A stretch of 64,000 bases of DNA from Nitrospiraceae bacterium (lineage in GTDB: Bacteria; Nitrospirota; Nitrospiria; Nitrospirales; Nitrospiraceae). The stretch covers positions 85,637 to 149,636 of the forward strand of contig DASPUC010000052.1 in the NCBI GenBank assembly GCA_035623075.1. Reading direction: 5' to 3'. The position numbers and the translations under genes are program-made. How positions within the stretch are numbered: position 1 is the stretch's first letter; each line of letters opens with the position of its first letter. The notes beneath the pieces are model-generated. The model did not search any database. It was not told where the DNA came from and saw only the letters and a program-made list of their open reading frames with translations. Shown piece by piece: positions 47,739 through 57,026 of this stretch.

Positions 47739-48608
47739 ATGACGATTCGTCGGTGGATCATACTTTTTTATCTTGTCTGCGGAACGTTCTTTCTTGCCCA
47801 TGCCGTCAATGCGGTGATCGCGAACGCGTTACACGTGCCGCCGGATTTGTTGCATAGTTCCATTTTTCTTCCTTCTGAGTCGGTGGCTACTGCACCTCCG
47901 TTGCAATTGGCTGAACAAATTCGCCTGAGGGGCATTTTCCCGCTGCCCTCTCCCCCCATCGAGTCTGGTTCCGTGGGAAACACTCCGCAAGCACCAATCC
48001 GAGCTTCGTTGAATTTGGCCGCTAAACTACGACTCCTCGGCGTGGTTATGGGTGAGTACGGAGGGATAGCAGCCATCATTGAGGAGTTAGCAAGCAAGAG
48101 GCAGCTCTTCGTGCGTCTTCATGGGAATATCCCAGATGCCGGCGAAGTCAGTGAGATCCGTCGAGATGGCATTATCGTTCGCCAAGGCAATCAAGAGGAA
48201 TTGCTCGAATTAGCCGTGATGCAGTCAGACAAACCGGCGTTTTCACCACCAGCGGTCGCAGGCGCGGTCAAACCGGCAAGCGGTCTTCCACTACGAAAAG
48301 TGCTTGATCGGCGAGAAGTCGAACAAACAATGAACGACCTGCCTAAATTGCTGTCGCAAGCACGGGCCGTTCCGTATTTCGTGAATGGGTCAATGAATGG
48401 ATTCCGCCTAGATTTTATAGCTCCCTCCAGTTTCTACGAAAAGATAGGATTGCAGTACGGGGATGTGTTGCAGCAGGTCAATGGCGTGGAAATCCGTGAT
48501 CCTGCCACCATGTTGACGCTGTTTCAGCAATTAAGGAATGAGCAGACGGTGAAGCTGGACCTCCTGCGTAACAATCAGCGGTCGACATTGACGTACGAAA
48601 TCCGTTAA
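47739..48608 (+). CDS. gspC: Type II secretion system protein C
   Basis: Inner-membrane clamp that links the T2SS platform to the outer-membrane secretin. From the ATG at 47739 it has 289 residues: a short cytoplasmic start, one membrane helix (WIILFYLVCGTFFLAHAV), the HR domain (about 85-160, LRLLGVVMGEYGGIAAII) and a C-terminal PDZ domain (about 205-289, GLQYGDVLQQVNGVEI). A GTG start at 47706 is possible. It is the first gene of the operon. Confidence 0.88.
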   Translation: MTIRRWIILFYLVCGTFFLAHAVNAVIANALHVPPDLLHSSIFLPSESVATAPPLQLAEQIRLRGIFPLPSPPIESGSVGNTPQAPIRASLNLAAKLRLLGVVMGEYGGIAAIIEELASKRQLFVRLHGNIPDAGEVSEIRRDGIIVRQGNQEELLELAVMQSDKPAFSPPAVAGAVKPASGLPLRKVLDRREVEQTMNDLPKLLSQARAVPYFVNGSMNGFRLDFIAPSSFYEKIGLQYGDVLQQVNGVEIRDPATMLTLFQQLRNEQTVKLDLLRNNQRSTLTYEIR

Positions 48609-48796
48609 CAACTCCATCATTCACTCGAAATTTCCTCGGTCCTTGTTTCTCGAACCGAATTCCCGCTGTCCCAGCCATTTTACGCCGAAACTTGTCAGAG
48701 CAGGTCCAGGAAGAGTATTTTAGTTGGACTGGGGCCTCGATCTGTCAAATTCCGAGCTTCGGCCGTAGGAGCTTCCAACGGCAAGGACATCCGTCG

Positions 48797-50521
48797 ATGC
48801 AGAACAATCCAGGACGCCCACTCCTCGGTGCTATCCTCGAACAAAAATTTGCCTTGCCCGAAGCAAAATTGCTCGAAGCCTTGAATATCCAGCAGAACAA
48901 AGGGGGTCGCTTAGGAGAGATTTTAATCAGGCTTCGCGCGATTGAAGAGGATCAGCTCATTCAGGCCTTGGCCTTCCAATTTGAATTGCCCTGGCTCCCT
49001 CAGCTGGAAGCAGGCCAGGTCGACCAGGAATGGATTAAAAAGGTGCCCATTCATTTCGCCCGTCGGTATCGGGTCCTCCCACTCAAGACTGAAGAAGGCT
49101 CCGTGATCGTTGCAACGACAGACCCTCTCGAAACCGTGCCCCTGGACGATTTACGGTTGCTTTTGGGACTGCCCGTCAAACCAATTCTCACGAGCGGAAT
49201 CTCCCTTTTGGCTTGTCTCAATCGAGTTTACGACGAAGCTGCGAGTCCAGCTGGAGCGGAGAAGGTGATGGAGGACATCGCGGCAAACGACAATTTGGAG
49301 CAGTTGGCATACGCCCTCGATGAGCCACAAGATTTGCTCGACGCCACGGACGAGGCTCCGATCATCCGATTGGTCAATTCAGTGTTGTTCCAAGCGGTTC
49401 GCCAGCGCGCCAGCGACATTCACTTCGAGTCTTTCGAGCGAGGGCTCGTCGTTCGCTATCGGATCGACGGCGTCCTCTATCCGGTCCTGACGCCGCCCAA
49501 ACACTTACAAGCCAGCATCATTGCGCGCTTGAAAATCTTGGCTGGTTTGAATATCGCGGAAAAGAGACTTCCTCAAGACGGGCGATTCACGATACGTACC
49601 GCTGGGAAAGATGTTGACCTACGCGTATCCGTACTACCCACGGCACATGGCGAGCGAGTTGTGCTGCGGCTACTGGAGAAAGAAAACAAACTGCTCAATC
49701 TGTCCGAGATGGGCTTTTCAGCTGATCGACTCGGCGTCATTCAACAATTGATTCAATTATCCCACGGCATCATTCTGGTGACGGGTCCCACAGGGAGCGG
49801 GAAAACCACGACCTTATATGCCGCACTTAGTCAAATTAACGCTCCGGACAAGAACATCATCACCGTCGAGGATCCGATCGAATATCAATTGCTCGGGATT
49901 GGACAAATGCAGGTCAATCCGAAGATCAATCTAACCTTCGCCGCCGGGCTCCGATCCATTTTGCGCCAGGACCCTGATGTCATCATGATTGGAGAAATTC
50001 GTGATCGTGAAACGGCTGAAATCGCCATTCATGCCTCACTCACTGGGCATCTGGTTTTCTCCACGCTTCATACGAACGATGCAGCGAGCGCGGCGACCCG
50101 CTTGATTGATATGGGCATCGAACCGTTCTTAGTGGCCTCTTCAGTCGTTGCCGTGCTCGCTCAAAGACTGGTTCGACGAGTCTGTAAGGATTGCCGGCAG
50201 GCTTATCCCCCTGACGATGAGGAACTGATTCGCTTGGGAATCGTTCCCCCGAAAGCGCGTCCGATGTTTTACCGCGGTACCGGGTGCGCAGCCTGTTCCC
50301 AAACAGGGTACCGGGGGCGAACGGGCATCTATGAATTGTTGGTCATGGACGATGAGATCCGCCGGTTGATCGGAGCTAAAGCAGACTCGACTGCCATCAA
50401 ACAAGCTGCTGTCAGCAAAGGCATGATTACGCTAAAAGACGATGGAGCAGACAAGGTGTTTCACGGAATCACGACGACTGAGGAAGTCATGCGGATTACG
50501 CAGCAAGAAGTCGAGATTTAG
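48797..50521 (+). CDS. gspE: Type II secretion ATPase
   Basis: Hexameric ATPase powering pseudopilus assembly. From the ATG at 48797 it has 574 residues; the frame is open further upstream to a TTG at 48692. It shows the N-terminal GspE/PilB domain (LLGAILEQKF), Walker A GPTGSGKTTT, the Asp box, Walker B DPDVIMIGEIRD, the His box HASLTGHLVFSTLHTND and the zinc loop CKDC...CAAC. Sits 188 bp after gspC with no secretin gene between, and ends 1 bp before gspF. Confidence 0.95.
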   Translation: MQNNPGRPLLGAILEQKFALPEAKLLEALNIQQNKGGRLGEILIRLRAIEEDQLIQALAFQFELPWLPQLEAGQVDQEWIKKVPIHFARRYRVLPLKTEEGSVIVATTDPLETVPLDDLRLLLGLPVKPILTSGISLLACLNRVYDEAASPAGAEKVMEDIAANDNLEQLAYALDEPQDLLDATDEAPIIRLVNSVLFQAVRQRASDIHFESFERGLVVRYRIDGVLYPVLTPPKHLQASIIARLKILAGLNIAEKRLPQDGRFTIRTAGKDVDLRVSVLPTAHGERVVLRLLEKENKLLNLSEMGFSADRLGVIQQLIQLSHGIILVTGPTGSGKTTTLYAALSQINAPDKNIITVEDPIEYQLLGIGQMQVNPKINLTFAAGLRSILRQDPDVIMIGEIRDRETAEIAIHASLTGHLVFSTLHTNDAASAATRLIDMGIEPFLVASSVVAVLAQRLVRRVCKDCRQAYPPDDEELIRLGIVPPKARPMFYRGTGCAACSQTGYRGRTGIYELLVMDDEIRRLIGAKADSTAIKQAAVSKGMITLKDDGADKVFHGITTTEEVMRITQQEVEI

Positions 50522-50522
50522 C

Positions 50523-51761
50523 ATGCCTGTCTACCAATATAAAGGTTATCGAACTGACGGAGGGACAGCAGCTGGTATCGTCGATGCGGAAAGCCCGAAG
50601 GTTGCTCGACTGAAGCTCCGGAAGGTTGGCGTATTTCCGACCGACATGGTTGAGCAGGGTCAGGCGGTGGCCGGAAGTCGTGCGAAAACGACAGCCGTGT
50701 CAATCACCTTGAGCGCTCGTTCACCGGTCCTGACAACGACAGACGTGGCTTTGCTGACACGCCAGTTGGCGACGCTCCTCGTAGCCGGCCTTCCACTCGT
50801 TGACGCCCTCGGTGTTTTGGTCGACCAGGCGGACAAAAAACCAATCAAGAGTCTGATGGCCGATGTTCGGGAACAGATCCGTGGTGGGAAATCATTGAGT
50901 GGCGTGCTGGAACAGTATCCCAAGGAATTCTCTCAGATCTATGTTCACATGGTCCGTGCGGGAGAAGCCAGCGGAGCCCTAGATCAGATTCTTTTCAGAT
51001 TGGCCGAGTTTTTGGAGAAGCAACTGAGTCTCAAACATAAAGTGACCAACGCTGTACTCTACCCAGCTTTGATGCTTGTAGTCGGGATCGCGTTGCTCTT
51101 TTTTCTCATGACTTTCGTCGTGCCAAAGATTACCGCTGTTTTTACTAACCTGAAGCAAGCTCTACCTTGGCCCACTGTAATTTTGATGAGCATCAGTCGG
51201 TTTTGCGCGGATTATTGGATGATCATGCTTGGCGCGCTGGCTGTGGCAGGCTGGGCGCTACAGCGCGCCATAAAAACCGACGCAGGTCGCACCGCGGCCG
51301 ATCGGTTACTTCTCAGACTCCCTCTCACCGGTGAAGTCGCGCGAATGGTGTCGATATCCCGCCTTGCCAGTACGCTCGCCACCATGTTGGGTAGTGGGGT
51401 GCAACTACTCGAGGCCTTGGATGTCTCGAAGCGGGTCATGAATAACCGGGTTCTCGAGCAGACCGTCGAGGATGCTAGAAAAAACATCAAGGAAGGAGAA
51501 ACCATCGCTGACCCATTGAAACGTAGCGGGGAATTCCCTGCGTTGGCGACGCATATGATCGCCGTCGGAGAACGAAGTGGTGAGATCGAAGAAATGCTCC
51601 GTCGCATCGGACAGATTTACGATGCAGAAGTCGATCGGGTGATCGCCCGGTTCACGTCGCTGTTGGAGCCGATTATGATTCTCGTCATGGGCGTGCTCGT
51701 CTTTTTCATTGTAGTGGCCATTCTGCTGCCGATTTTTGAAATGGGGCAAATGGTACGATGA
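50523..51761 (+). CDS. gspF: Type II secretion inner-membrane platform protein F
   Basis: Polytopic membrane protein of the T2SS platform. From MPVYQYKGYR, one base after the gspE stop, it has 412 residues with two T2SSF domains and three membrane helices (for example LMLVVGIALLFFLMTFVVP and the last one near the C-terminus). The frame reads back to 50442 inside gspE, but the start at 50523 matches the family. It overlaps the next frame as ATGA. Confidence 0.95.
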   Translation: MPVYQYKGYRTDGGTAAGIVDAESPKVARLKLRKVGVFPTDMVEQGQAVAGSRAKTTAVSITLSARSPVLTTTDVALLTRQLATLLVAGLPLVDALGVLVDQADKKPIKSLMADVREQIRGGKSLSGVLEQYPKEFSQIYVHMVRAGEASGALDQILFRLAEFLEKQLSLKHKVTNAVLYPALMLVVGIALLFFLMTFVVPKITAVFTNLKQALPWPTVILMSISRFCADYWMIMLGALAVAGWALQRAIKTDAGRTAADRLLLRLPLTGEVARMVSISRLASTLATMLGSGVQLLEALDVSKRVMNNRVLEQTVEDARKNIKEGETIADPLKRSGEFPALATHMIAVGERSGEIEEMLRRIGQIYDAEVDRVIARFTSLLEPIMILVMGVLVFFIVVAILLPIFEMGQMVR

Positions 51762-51787
51762 GCCGCCGATACCAAAGGAGATTTCAC

Positions 51788-52261
51788 GTGCGACAGGGAA
51801 CGAACACCGTCAGAAGAATCCGGGAGACGATCCGATCTCAACGAGGCTTTACCTTTATCGAGATCATGGTGGTTGTGGCGATCTTAGCTATTCTTGCGGC
51901 GTTGGTTGTCCCTCGTATCATGGGTCGCACCGATGATGCAAAACGGACGGCTGCGAAAGTGCAAATTCGAAATATCGAGGGGGCACTTCAATTGTATAAG
52001 CTCGACAACGGCGTGTACCCATCAACTGAACAAGGATTAAAAGCGTTGGTGGAGAAACCCGCGGTTGGCGTCGTGCCAAAGAAGTGGAAACTCGGGGGGT
52101 ACATTCAGAAACTTCCTGAAGATCCTTGGGGCAATCCGTACAAGTATCTCAGTCCGAGTCCAAAAGGTGACTATGAGATTACCTGTCTCGGAACGGACGG
52201 TGAAGTGGGAGGAGAAGGGATTAATGCAGACATTACCAACTGGAATCTGGACAAAGAATAA
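51788..52261 (+). CDS. gspG: Major pseudopilin GspG
   Basis: Main subunit of the T2SS pseudopilus. The prepilin cleavage site is RG|FTFIE with Glu5, followed by the hydrophobic helix and the GspG-specific C-terminal core (KLDNGVYPSTEQGLKAL, PEDPWGNPYKY). The strongest ribosome binding site, AAAGGAG, lies seven bases before GTG 51788, giving a 20-residue leader; an ATG at 51758, overlapping the gspF stop as ATGA, would make it 30. Both leaders are longer than the usual 6-10 residues. Confidence 0.95.
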   Translation: MRQGTNTVRRIRETIRSQRGFTFIEIMVVVAILAILAALVVPRIMGRTDDAKRTAAKVQIRNIEGALQLYKLDNGVYPSTEQGLKALVEKPAVGVVPKKWKLGGYIQKLPEDPWGNPYKYLSPSPKGDYEITCLGTDGEVGGEGINADITNWNLDKE

Positions 52262-52264
52262 TTC

Positions 52265-52879
52265 ATGGACCGAAGGGCGAAAGATCAGTGGCAGACAGCA
52301 GTGTGTGATGTAACAGGCTTTACGCTCCTCGAAATGATCTTCGTGCTCTTCCTGATGGTCGCTCTCCTCGGCCTCGTCATTCCCCGAATCACGTTTGGAG
52401 ACAACCTCAGCACCGTCGGCCGTCGTCTTGTCGGGACGATTCGAGCACTCCAAGGCATGGCCACGTTGGCGCAAAAGCCTGTTCATCTTTACATAGACAT
52501 GGACCACGGCACCTATTGGCCCATGGTGCTGGAAGGAAAAGAAGAGAAAGTCCCGCTTGATGCCGCCTGGTCGACCCCGATTCCGCTACCTGAGTCGGTT
52601 CGCATAACGGAGTTCACCGCGGCCCAAGGAACGAAAACAAACGGCCGTGCCGATCTATGGCTCTACCCAAGCGGGCGGATTGATCCGGTCACGATTCACC
52701 TGGCCGATGGAGCCGCAAACATACTGGCTATTGCCGTAGAGCCGGTTACAGGTTCGATCCGAGTCAGTGACCAACGCATTGAGCCATTGAAACCACCTCC
52801 GATTCCTGATCGTGTTAAACCTTATCTCCAGCCCCTTCCTCTCGGTGGTGCCCCGGTCCCTGCAGGCCTTCGGCCCTAG
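52265..52879 (+). CDS. gspH: Minor pseudopilin GspH
   Basis: A 204-residue minor pseudopilin. The prepilin site is TG|FTLLEM with Glu5, then a hydrophobic helix (LFLMVALLGLVIP). The C-terminal half is beta-rich (RADLWLYPSGRIDPVTIHL) and ends with a proline-rich tail. It starts 3 bp after gspG. Confidence 0.85.
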   Translation: MDRRAKDQWQTAVCDVTGFTLLEMIFVLFLMVALLGLVIPRITFGDNLSTVGRRLVGTIRALQGMATLAQKPVHLYIDMDHGTYWPMVLEGKEEKVPLDAAWSTPIPLPESVRITEFTAAQGTKTNGRADLWLYPSGRIDPVTIHLADGAANILAIAVEPVTGSIRVSDQRIEPLKPPPIPDRVKPYLQPLPLGGAPVPAGLRP

Positions 52880-52890
52880 CGAAGTCTCTT

Positions 52891-53346
52891 ATGCTCACTA
52901 AGCACAGGATTCTTGTTCCAGGTCGAAACAATCGAACAACGCAGTCAGATGGATTTACCCTCCTGGAGGTCTTGCTTGCTCTTGGCATACTTGCATTGGC
53001 GTTGCCTATTCTCTTGGGCCTTCGAAACTGGGATCTGGATCTGTATGCCAGGGCGGATGAACTGACGACCGCTACGCTTCTCGCCCAAGAAAAGCTGCTT
53101 GAGACAGAACTGACTAAAGCGTTCACTCTTGGTGAAACCAGCGGCGACTTTCAAGGTCCTCCGTTGGGATTTCAGTCGCTTGGAGATACAACCAACCGGG
53201 CACCGAACTATCGCTGGAAGCGCACCGTGATCCCAACTCCTCTCACTCTGGTCCGAGAAGTAAAAATTCAAGTGCTTTGGCCAAGAGGAAATACAGATGA
53301 ATCGATTGAGGTGAGCACCTATGTCCTTACAGCCCCAACGTCATAA
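52891..53346 (+). CDS. gspI: Minor pseudopilin GspI
   Basis: A 151-residue minor pseudopilin with prepilin site DG|FTLLEV and Glu5, the hydrophobic helix LLALGILALALPILLGL and the family-like YARADELTTATLLAQEKL. A 20-residue leader precedes the site. Its end overlaps gspJ by 26 bp. Confidence 0.86.
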   Translation: MLTKHRILVPGRNNRTTQSDGFTLLEVLLALGILALALPILLGLRNWDLDLYARADELTTATLLAQEKLLETELTKAFTLGETSGDFQGPPLGFQSLGDTTNRAPNYRWKRTVIPTPLTLVREVKIQVLWPRGNTDESIEVSTYVLTAPTS

Positions 53347-53944
53347 CTCAGAGCACGGCTTTACCCTCATTGAGATCCTACTCGCGGTAGCGCTTGTTGC
53401 CACTATCGCCGCCCTGGTATTCGGTTCGCTGGCAACGACGCTGAACGCGATTGATGTTGCACGAGGCAGCGCTGCCAATGGACAGATCGTAAGAACGACC
53501 ATGCGCCTCATGGCAGACGAACTCTCGATGGGAGTCAGTTCGCAGGTGACGCCATGGATGGGTGTCAATGCGCAGCAAGACAATCAACCGGCCGATACAA
53601 TCGTATTTCTGACAATGGGACAGTTTCGAGGAGCCGAGTCGGAGCATGACACAGAAATTGTCCGTATCGTCTATACCAGAGAACGGGACAAATTGCTTCG
53701 ATTGGTCCGCCGGAATTTGTATGGTCTGACGGACGAATCGTTGGGGCAACTGGAGTTATTGGAAAAGGTCAAAGGTTTTAATGTGCGTTATTACGATGCT
53801 CAAAATAAACTATGGGTAGACGAATGGGATGGCCGAGCACGATCCAAACCTCCTGGCGCCTTGTTGATCGAGCTCACGCTCCAACAGGATAACGTTGAGC
53901 CGCAGACCTTTCGCCACTGGGTTACTATCGGAGCGTCCTCGTGA
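53321..53944 (+). CDS. gspJ: Minor pseudopilin GspJ
   Basis: A 207-residue minor pseudopilin. The prepilin site is HG|FTLIEI with Glu5, then LLAVALVATIAALVFGSL. The C-terminal part contains the GspJ-like LEKVKGFNVRYYDAQNKLWVD. It overlaps gspI at the start and gspN by 4 bp (GTGA) at the end. Confidence 0.87.
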   Translation: MSLQPQRHNSEHGFTLIEILLAVALVATIAALVFGSLATTLNAIDVARGSAANGQIVRTTMRLMADELSMGVSSQVTPWMGVNAQQDNQPADTIVFLTMGQFRGAESEHDTEIVRIVYTRERDKLLRLVRRNLYGLTDESLGQLELLEKVKGFNVRYYDAQNKLWVDEWDGRARSKPPGALLIELTLQQDNVEPQTFRHWVTIGASS

Positions 53945-54834
53945 CCATTCCTATTCAGGTGCCCGAACGAGTTCGCGAACCATTAGCCTGGTGCAGCGGA
54001 GCGGTTGCGCTCTTTGTTGTGTTTGTCATGAGCACGTTCCCCTATGGGCTGCTACAGGCCAGGATTTTAGCGGAAGTAACCAGGGCTAGCGGGATGGACG
54101 TGCGTGCCGGCGAGTGGTCGGCAGGACTACCGCTCGCCATTGAATGGCGGGATGTTGTTCTTGATGGTTCTACAGGCGAACCAATCAAGATCGATTCACT
54201 TCAAGCCAAGATAGGAGTATTTCGCGCAATCACGGGGACCGTAGCGATGGATCTTCTCGTTCAGTTCCCGAAATCAGTTCAAGCGGAACAAGGTCGTATT
54301 CAAGGGATGGTCAAGGCCGCGTCATGGTCATTGCAAGGCCCAATAGAGATAAGGGCCAAGTGGCAACAAATCGAACTGTCTTCATTGCTGAAACCTTATG
54401 TCAGCCGAGGGCTTCTTCAGGGTGAAGGACTCCAGCGGTGGGACAACACGACCTCAGGTATGGAGGGCCTCCGGGGGGATGGAACCTGGAAGGCTGAAGT
54501 CAGAGATTTAACGCTGGAACCCTTTTCTCTTGGAAAAGGAACATCGCCAGCTTTATCCTTTACCCGTGTGACGGCAGTGGTAACCTGTCATCAATCTGTT
54601 TGTGATGTAACTGAGTTCAAGGCCGAAGGGCCTGATGGATCATTTACCATACAGGGACAGGTGACATTGCAACGCCCTATCGGGAAAATCCCTTTAGCAC
54701 TGAACGTTTCGGTGACACCAGGAGCCAGTCTCAGTCAAAAACTCGGAAGTCTGGGCTTACCCCCTTTTCAAGCAGGGGTTCCAGTGACCTTTAAGTTATC
54801 GGGGCCCGCCAACGCCCCCCAAGTTGCATTTTAA
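53941..54834 (+). CDS. gspN: Type II secretion system protein N
   Basis: A 297-residue protein with an N-terminal membrane helix (AVALFVVFVMSTFPYGLL) and a beta-rich periplasmic part, matching the GspN group that occurs in some T2SS operons. It overlaps gspJ by GTGA. Role in the machine is not settled in known systems. It precedes gspL by 72 bp. Confidence 0.75.
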   Translation: MTIPIQVPERVREPLAWCSGAVALFVVFVMSTFPYGLLQARILAEVTRASGMDVRAGEWSAGLPLAIEWRDVVLDGSTGEPIKIDSLQAKIGVFRAITGTVAMDLLVQFPKSVQAEQGRIQGMVKAASWSLQGPIEIRAKWQQIELSSLLKPYVSRGLLQGEGLQRWDNTTSGMEGLRGDGTWKAEVRDLTLEPFSLGKGTSPALSFTRVTAVVTCHQSVCDVTEFKAEGPDGSFTIQGQVTLQRPIGKIPLALNVSVTPGASLSQKLGSLGLPPFQAGVPVTFKLSGPANAPQVAF

Positions 54835-54906
54835 GGCCCTTCTAGGGTCTTATATAGTACTCAGCCTGAGGCTTGGTGCTGGCTGTTTTGCGACGAGGAG
54901 TACGGT

Positions 54907-56481
54907 GTGATTGCCGAATGTGTCGGGCTTGACATCGGACAAACGGCGTTCAAGGCCGTGCGGTTTCGTCGTCGCCTGACCGGACGCGAATCTGTTGAGT
55001 ATTTCCACCATCCGCTCCCGTTTGGACGACCGAGCGAAATCGACCCGGCTCGTCGTGCAACGATGCTCCGGAATTTCCTCTGGCAACATGGCTTGTACAA
55101 CAGCGGAGACATTGTCACCGCTCTCCCCTGCCAGGACTTCTTTATTCGGACTTTGTCGTTTCCCTTCCGCGAACCCAGCAAGCTCGCCCAGGTCGTGCCA
55201 TTCGAGGTGGAGAATTTAATTCCGCTCCCGCTCGAAGAAGTGGCCATGGGCAGCATGGTCCTGCCTCCCCGTGAATCCGTCGACGGAGGGACGAAAGTAA
55301 AGGGATCGGATGTGCTCGTGACAGCAGCACCGCGTGAAAAGATTTCGGAGCACCTTCGCTTTCTGGCAGCAGCCGAGCTCAATCCTGCGGCGATCAACGT
55401 CGACGGGATGGCGCTCTTCTCCGTCGCGCAGTTCCTAAAAAGCGAGGGAGCGCCTGTACCCGGCGATCTGGCTATCATCGACGTAGGGGCCTCTAAGACC
55501 ACCCTATGTCTGATTCGTGAAGGTCGTCCAGTCGTTCTGCGCACCGTCCTCTGGGGTGGAAATCATCTCACCCATGCTCTAGCGGTGCGATATGCCTGCT
55601 CTTTTGCTGAGGCCGAACGACGCAAGCGCGCCATGGCAGTGCAAGAAGTCGATGCCTGGCTTGAACCGTTGTTAAAGGAATTGCGAGTGACCCTCCATCC
55701 TTATGATGGGACCGGCCGACAAGGAATCACGCATTGCTGGGTTTCGGGAGGCGGATCAAAGCTACGAGAGCTGGGTGGCCACGTCGCGCACAACTTGGGA
55801 TTGGTCCCGGTCGGACCGCGCCAAGGCTTCGGCGCAAGCTGTCCACGAGCGTTTTCGATCGCGTTTGGATTGGCCATTCACCCGAAAATCGTTCGCCCTC
55901 GTTGGAAAGGTCGATCTACGGATTCAGAATTGGCCGTTGATCTCAAGGAAGCGAGCGCCTTCGGCCAAGAACCATCCAGTACAGCGAAGCAAGACCGCCA
56001 ATTGGCGATGTGGGGCGCCCTCGTGATTGGGATCTTGGCTTTGTTTGACCTCTCTACGCGTTTCGTATTGAAAGACTCGGCCTTCACAAAACTGAAACAG
56101 TCCTTACAGGTACAATATGAACAGACTTTTGGGGCCGGAGCGGCTCCTGGGGAAGAACTTGACCAGGCACGTTATCGTCTCTCACAGGTCGAGAAGAGCT
56201 TATCGGTGATCGATGGATCCAAGGTGTCAACCCTTGCGATGCTTGCTGATCTGGGGAAGCAGGTTCCTTCGGAAATACTACTCAAAATTCGTGAACTGAC
56301 TATCGACGGATTAATGGTCCATCTGGAGGGAGAAACCGTCTCTTTCGATGCAGTCGAGAAGCTGAAGCAAGCGTTTACGTCGACAACCCATGTTCAGGAT
56401 GTCACCGTCACCGATACAAGAGTGGGTACGGTGCCAAATCAAGTCGTCTTTCGCTTGAACTATTCGGTCAAAAAGCCATGA
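54907..56481 (+). CDS. gspL: Type II secretion protein L (PilM-like)
   Basis: Platform component that recruits GspE. The 524 residues have an actin-fold cytoplasmic domain (GLDIGQTAFKAVR, IIDVGASKTTLCLI), a membrane helix near 378-400 (LAMWGALVIGILALFDL) and a periplasmic ferredoxin-like part resembling PilN. Starts at GTG with GAGGAG six bases upstream. It overlaps gspM as ATGA. Confidence 0.87.
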   Translation: MIAECVGLDIGQTAFKAVRFRRRLTGRESVEYFHHPLPFGRPSEIDPARRATMLRNFLWQHGLYNSGDIVTALPCQDFFIRTLSFPFREPSKLAQVVPFEVENLIPLPLEEVAMGSMVLPPRESVDGGTKVKGSDVLVTAAPREKISEHLRFLAAAELNPAAINVDGMALFSVAQFLKSEGAPVPGDLAIIDVGASKTTLCLIREGRPVVLRTVLWGGNHLTHALAVRYACSFAEAERRKRAMAVQEVDAWLEPLLKELRVTLHPYDGTGRQGITHCWVSGGGSKLRELGGHVAHNLGLVPVGPRQGFGASCPRAFSIAFGLAIHPKIVRPRWKGRSTDSELAVDLKEASAFGQEPSSTAKQDRQLAMWGALVIGILALFDLSTRFVLKDSAFTKLKQSLQVQYEQTFGAGAAPGEELDQARYRLSQVEKSLSVIDGSKVSTLAMLADLGKQVPSEILLKIRELTIDGLMVHLEGETVSFDAVEKLKQAFTSTTHVQDVTVTDTRVGTVPNQVVFRLNYSVKKP

Positions 56482-57026
56482 TCCGCACGCTTACAGAACG
56501 GTGGCAACAATATACTGGTCGGGAACGGGTGCTCCTTCTTATTGGAGGAGCAATTGTGGCAGCAAGCTTCATTTTCCTCGTAATCGTGGACCCTCTCCTG
56601 TCAAAACTCGACAAATTGGATCGGCAGTTGAATCGCAAGCAGAAAGACATCCAAGAGTTGGCTATCGTAGCCCAAACCTATGCGGGAAAGCAGGCCACAC
56701 TAGCGAAGCTGGAACAGCGGATGCCCCCGGCCGATGCGCAATTCTCGCTCCTCGCTTTTATGGAGGAGGCAACGACCACTGCACAGATTCGTGACCGCAT
56801 TGTGGGCATGCAACCGCAAAACCCGACGGTGGTCCAAGGATATCAGGAAACTGCCGTCGATCTACGTCTCGACGGTGTACAGTTGCCGCAACTCCTTGCC
56901 CTATTAGTTGCCATCGAGCAAGCGCCTTACGAAGTTCAAGTACGCCACCTGCAGCTCAAACCTAAGTTCGACAATCCAACGAATCTTGATGCCACATTGC
57001 GAATCGTGACCTATGCGAAAGCGTAA
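56478..57026 (+). CDS. gspM: Type II secretion protein M
   Basis: A 182-residue platform protein: one N-terminal membrane helix (VLLLIGGAIVAASFIFLVIV), a coiled-coil segment (LDKLDRQLNRKQKDIQEL) and a periplasmic ferredoxin-like domain. This form is close to PilO/GspM. Overlaps gspL by 4 bp and gspK by 14 bp. Confidence 0.85.
   Translation: MIRTLTERWQQYTGRERVLLLIGGAIVAASFIFLVIVDPLLSKLDKLDRQLNRKQKDIQELAIVAQTYAGKQATLAKLEQRMPPADAQFSLLAFMEEATTTAQIRDRIVGMQPQNPTVVQGYQETAVDLRLDGVQLPQLLALLVAIEQAPYEVQVRHLQLKPKFDNPTNLDATLRIVTYAKA

Noticed and set aside
48609..48796. Possible remnant of gspD between gspC and gspE
   Set aside because: Reading the region in the forward frames shows no secretin-like sequence.
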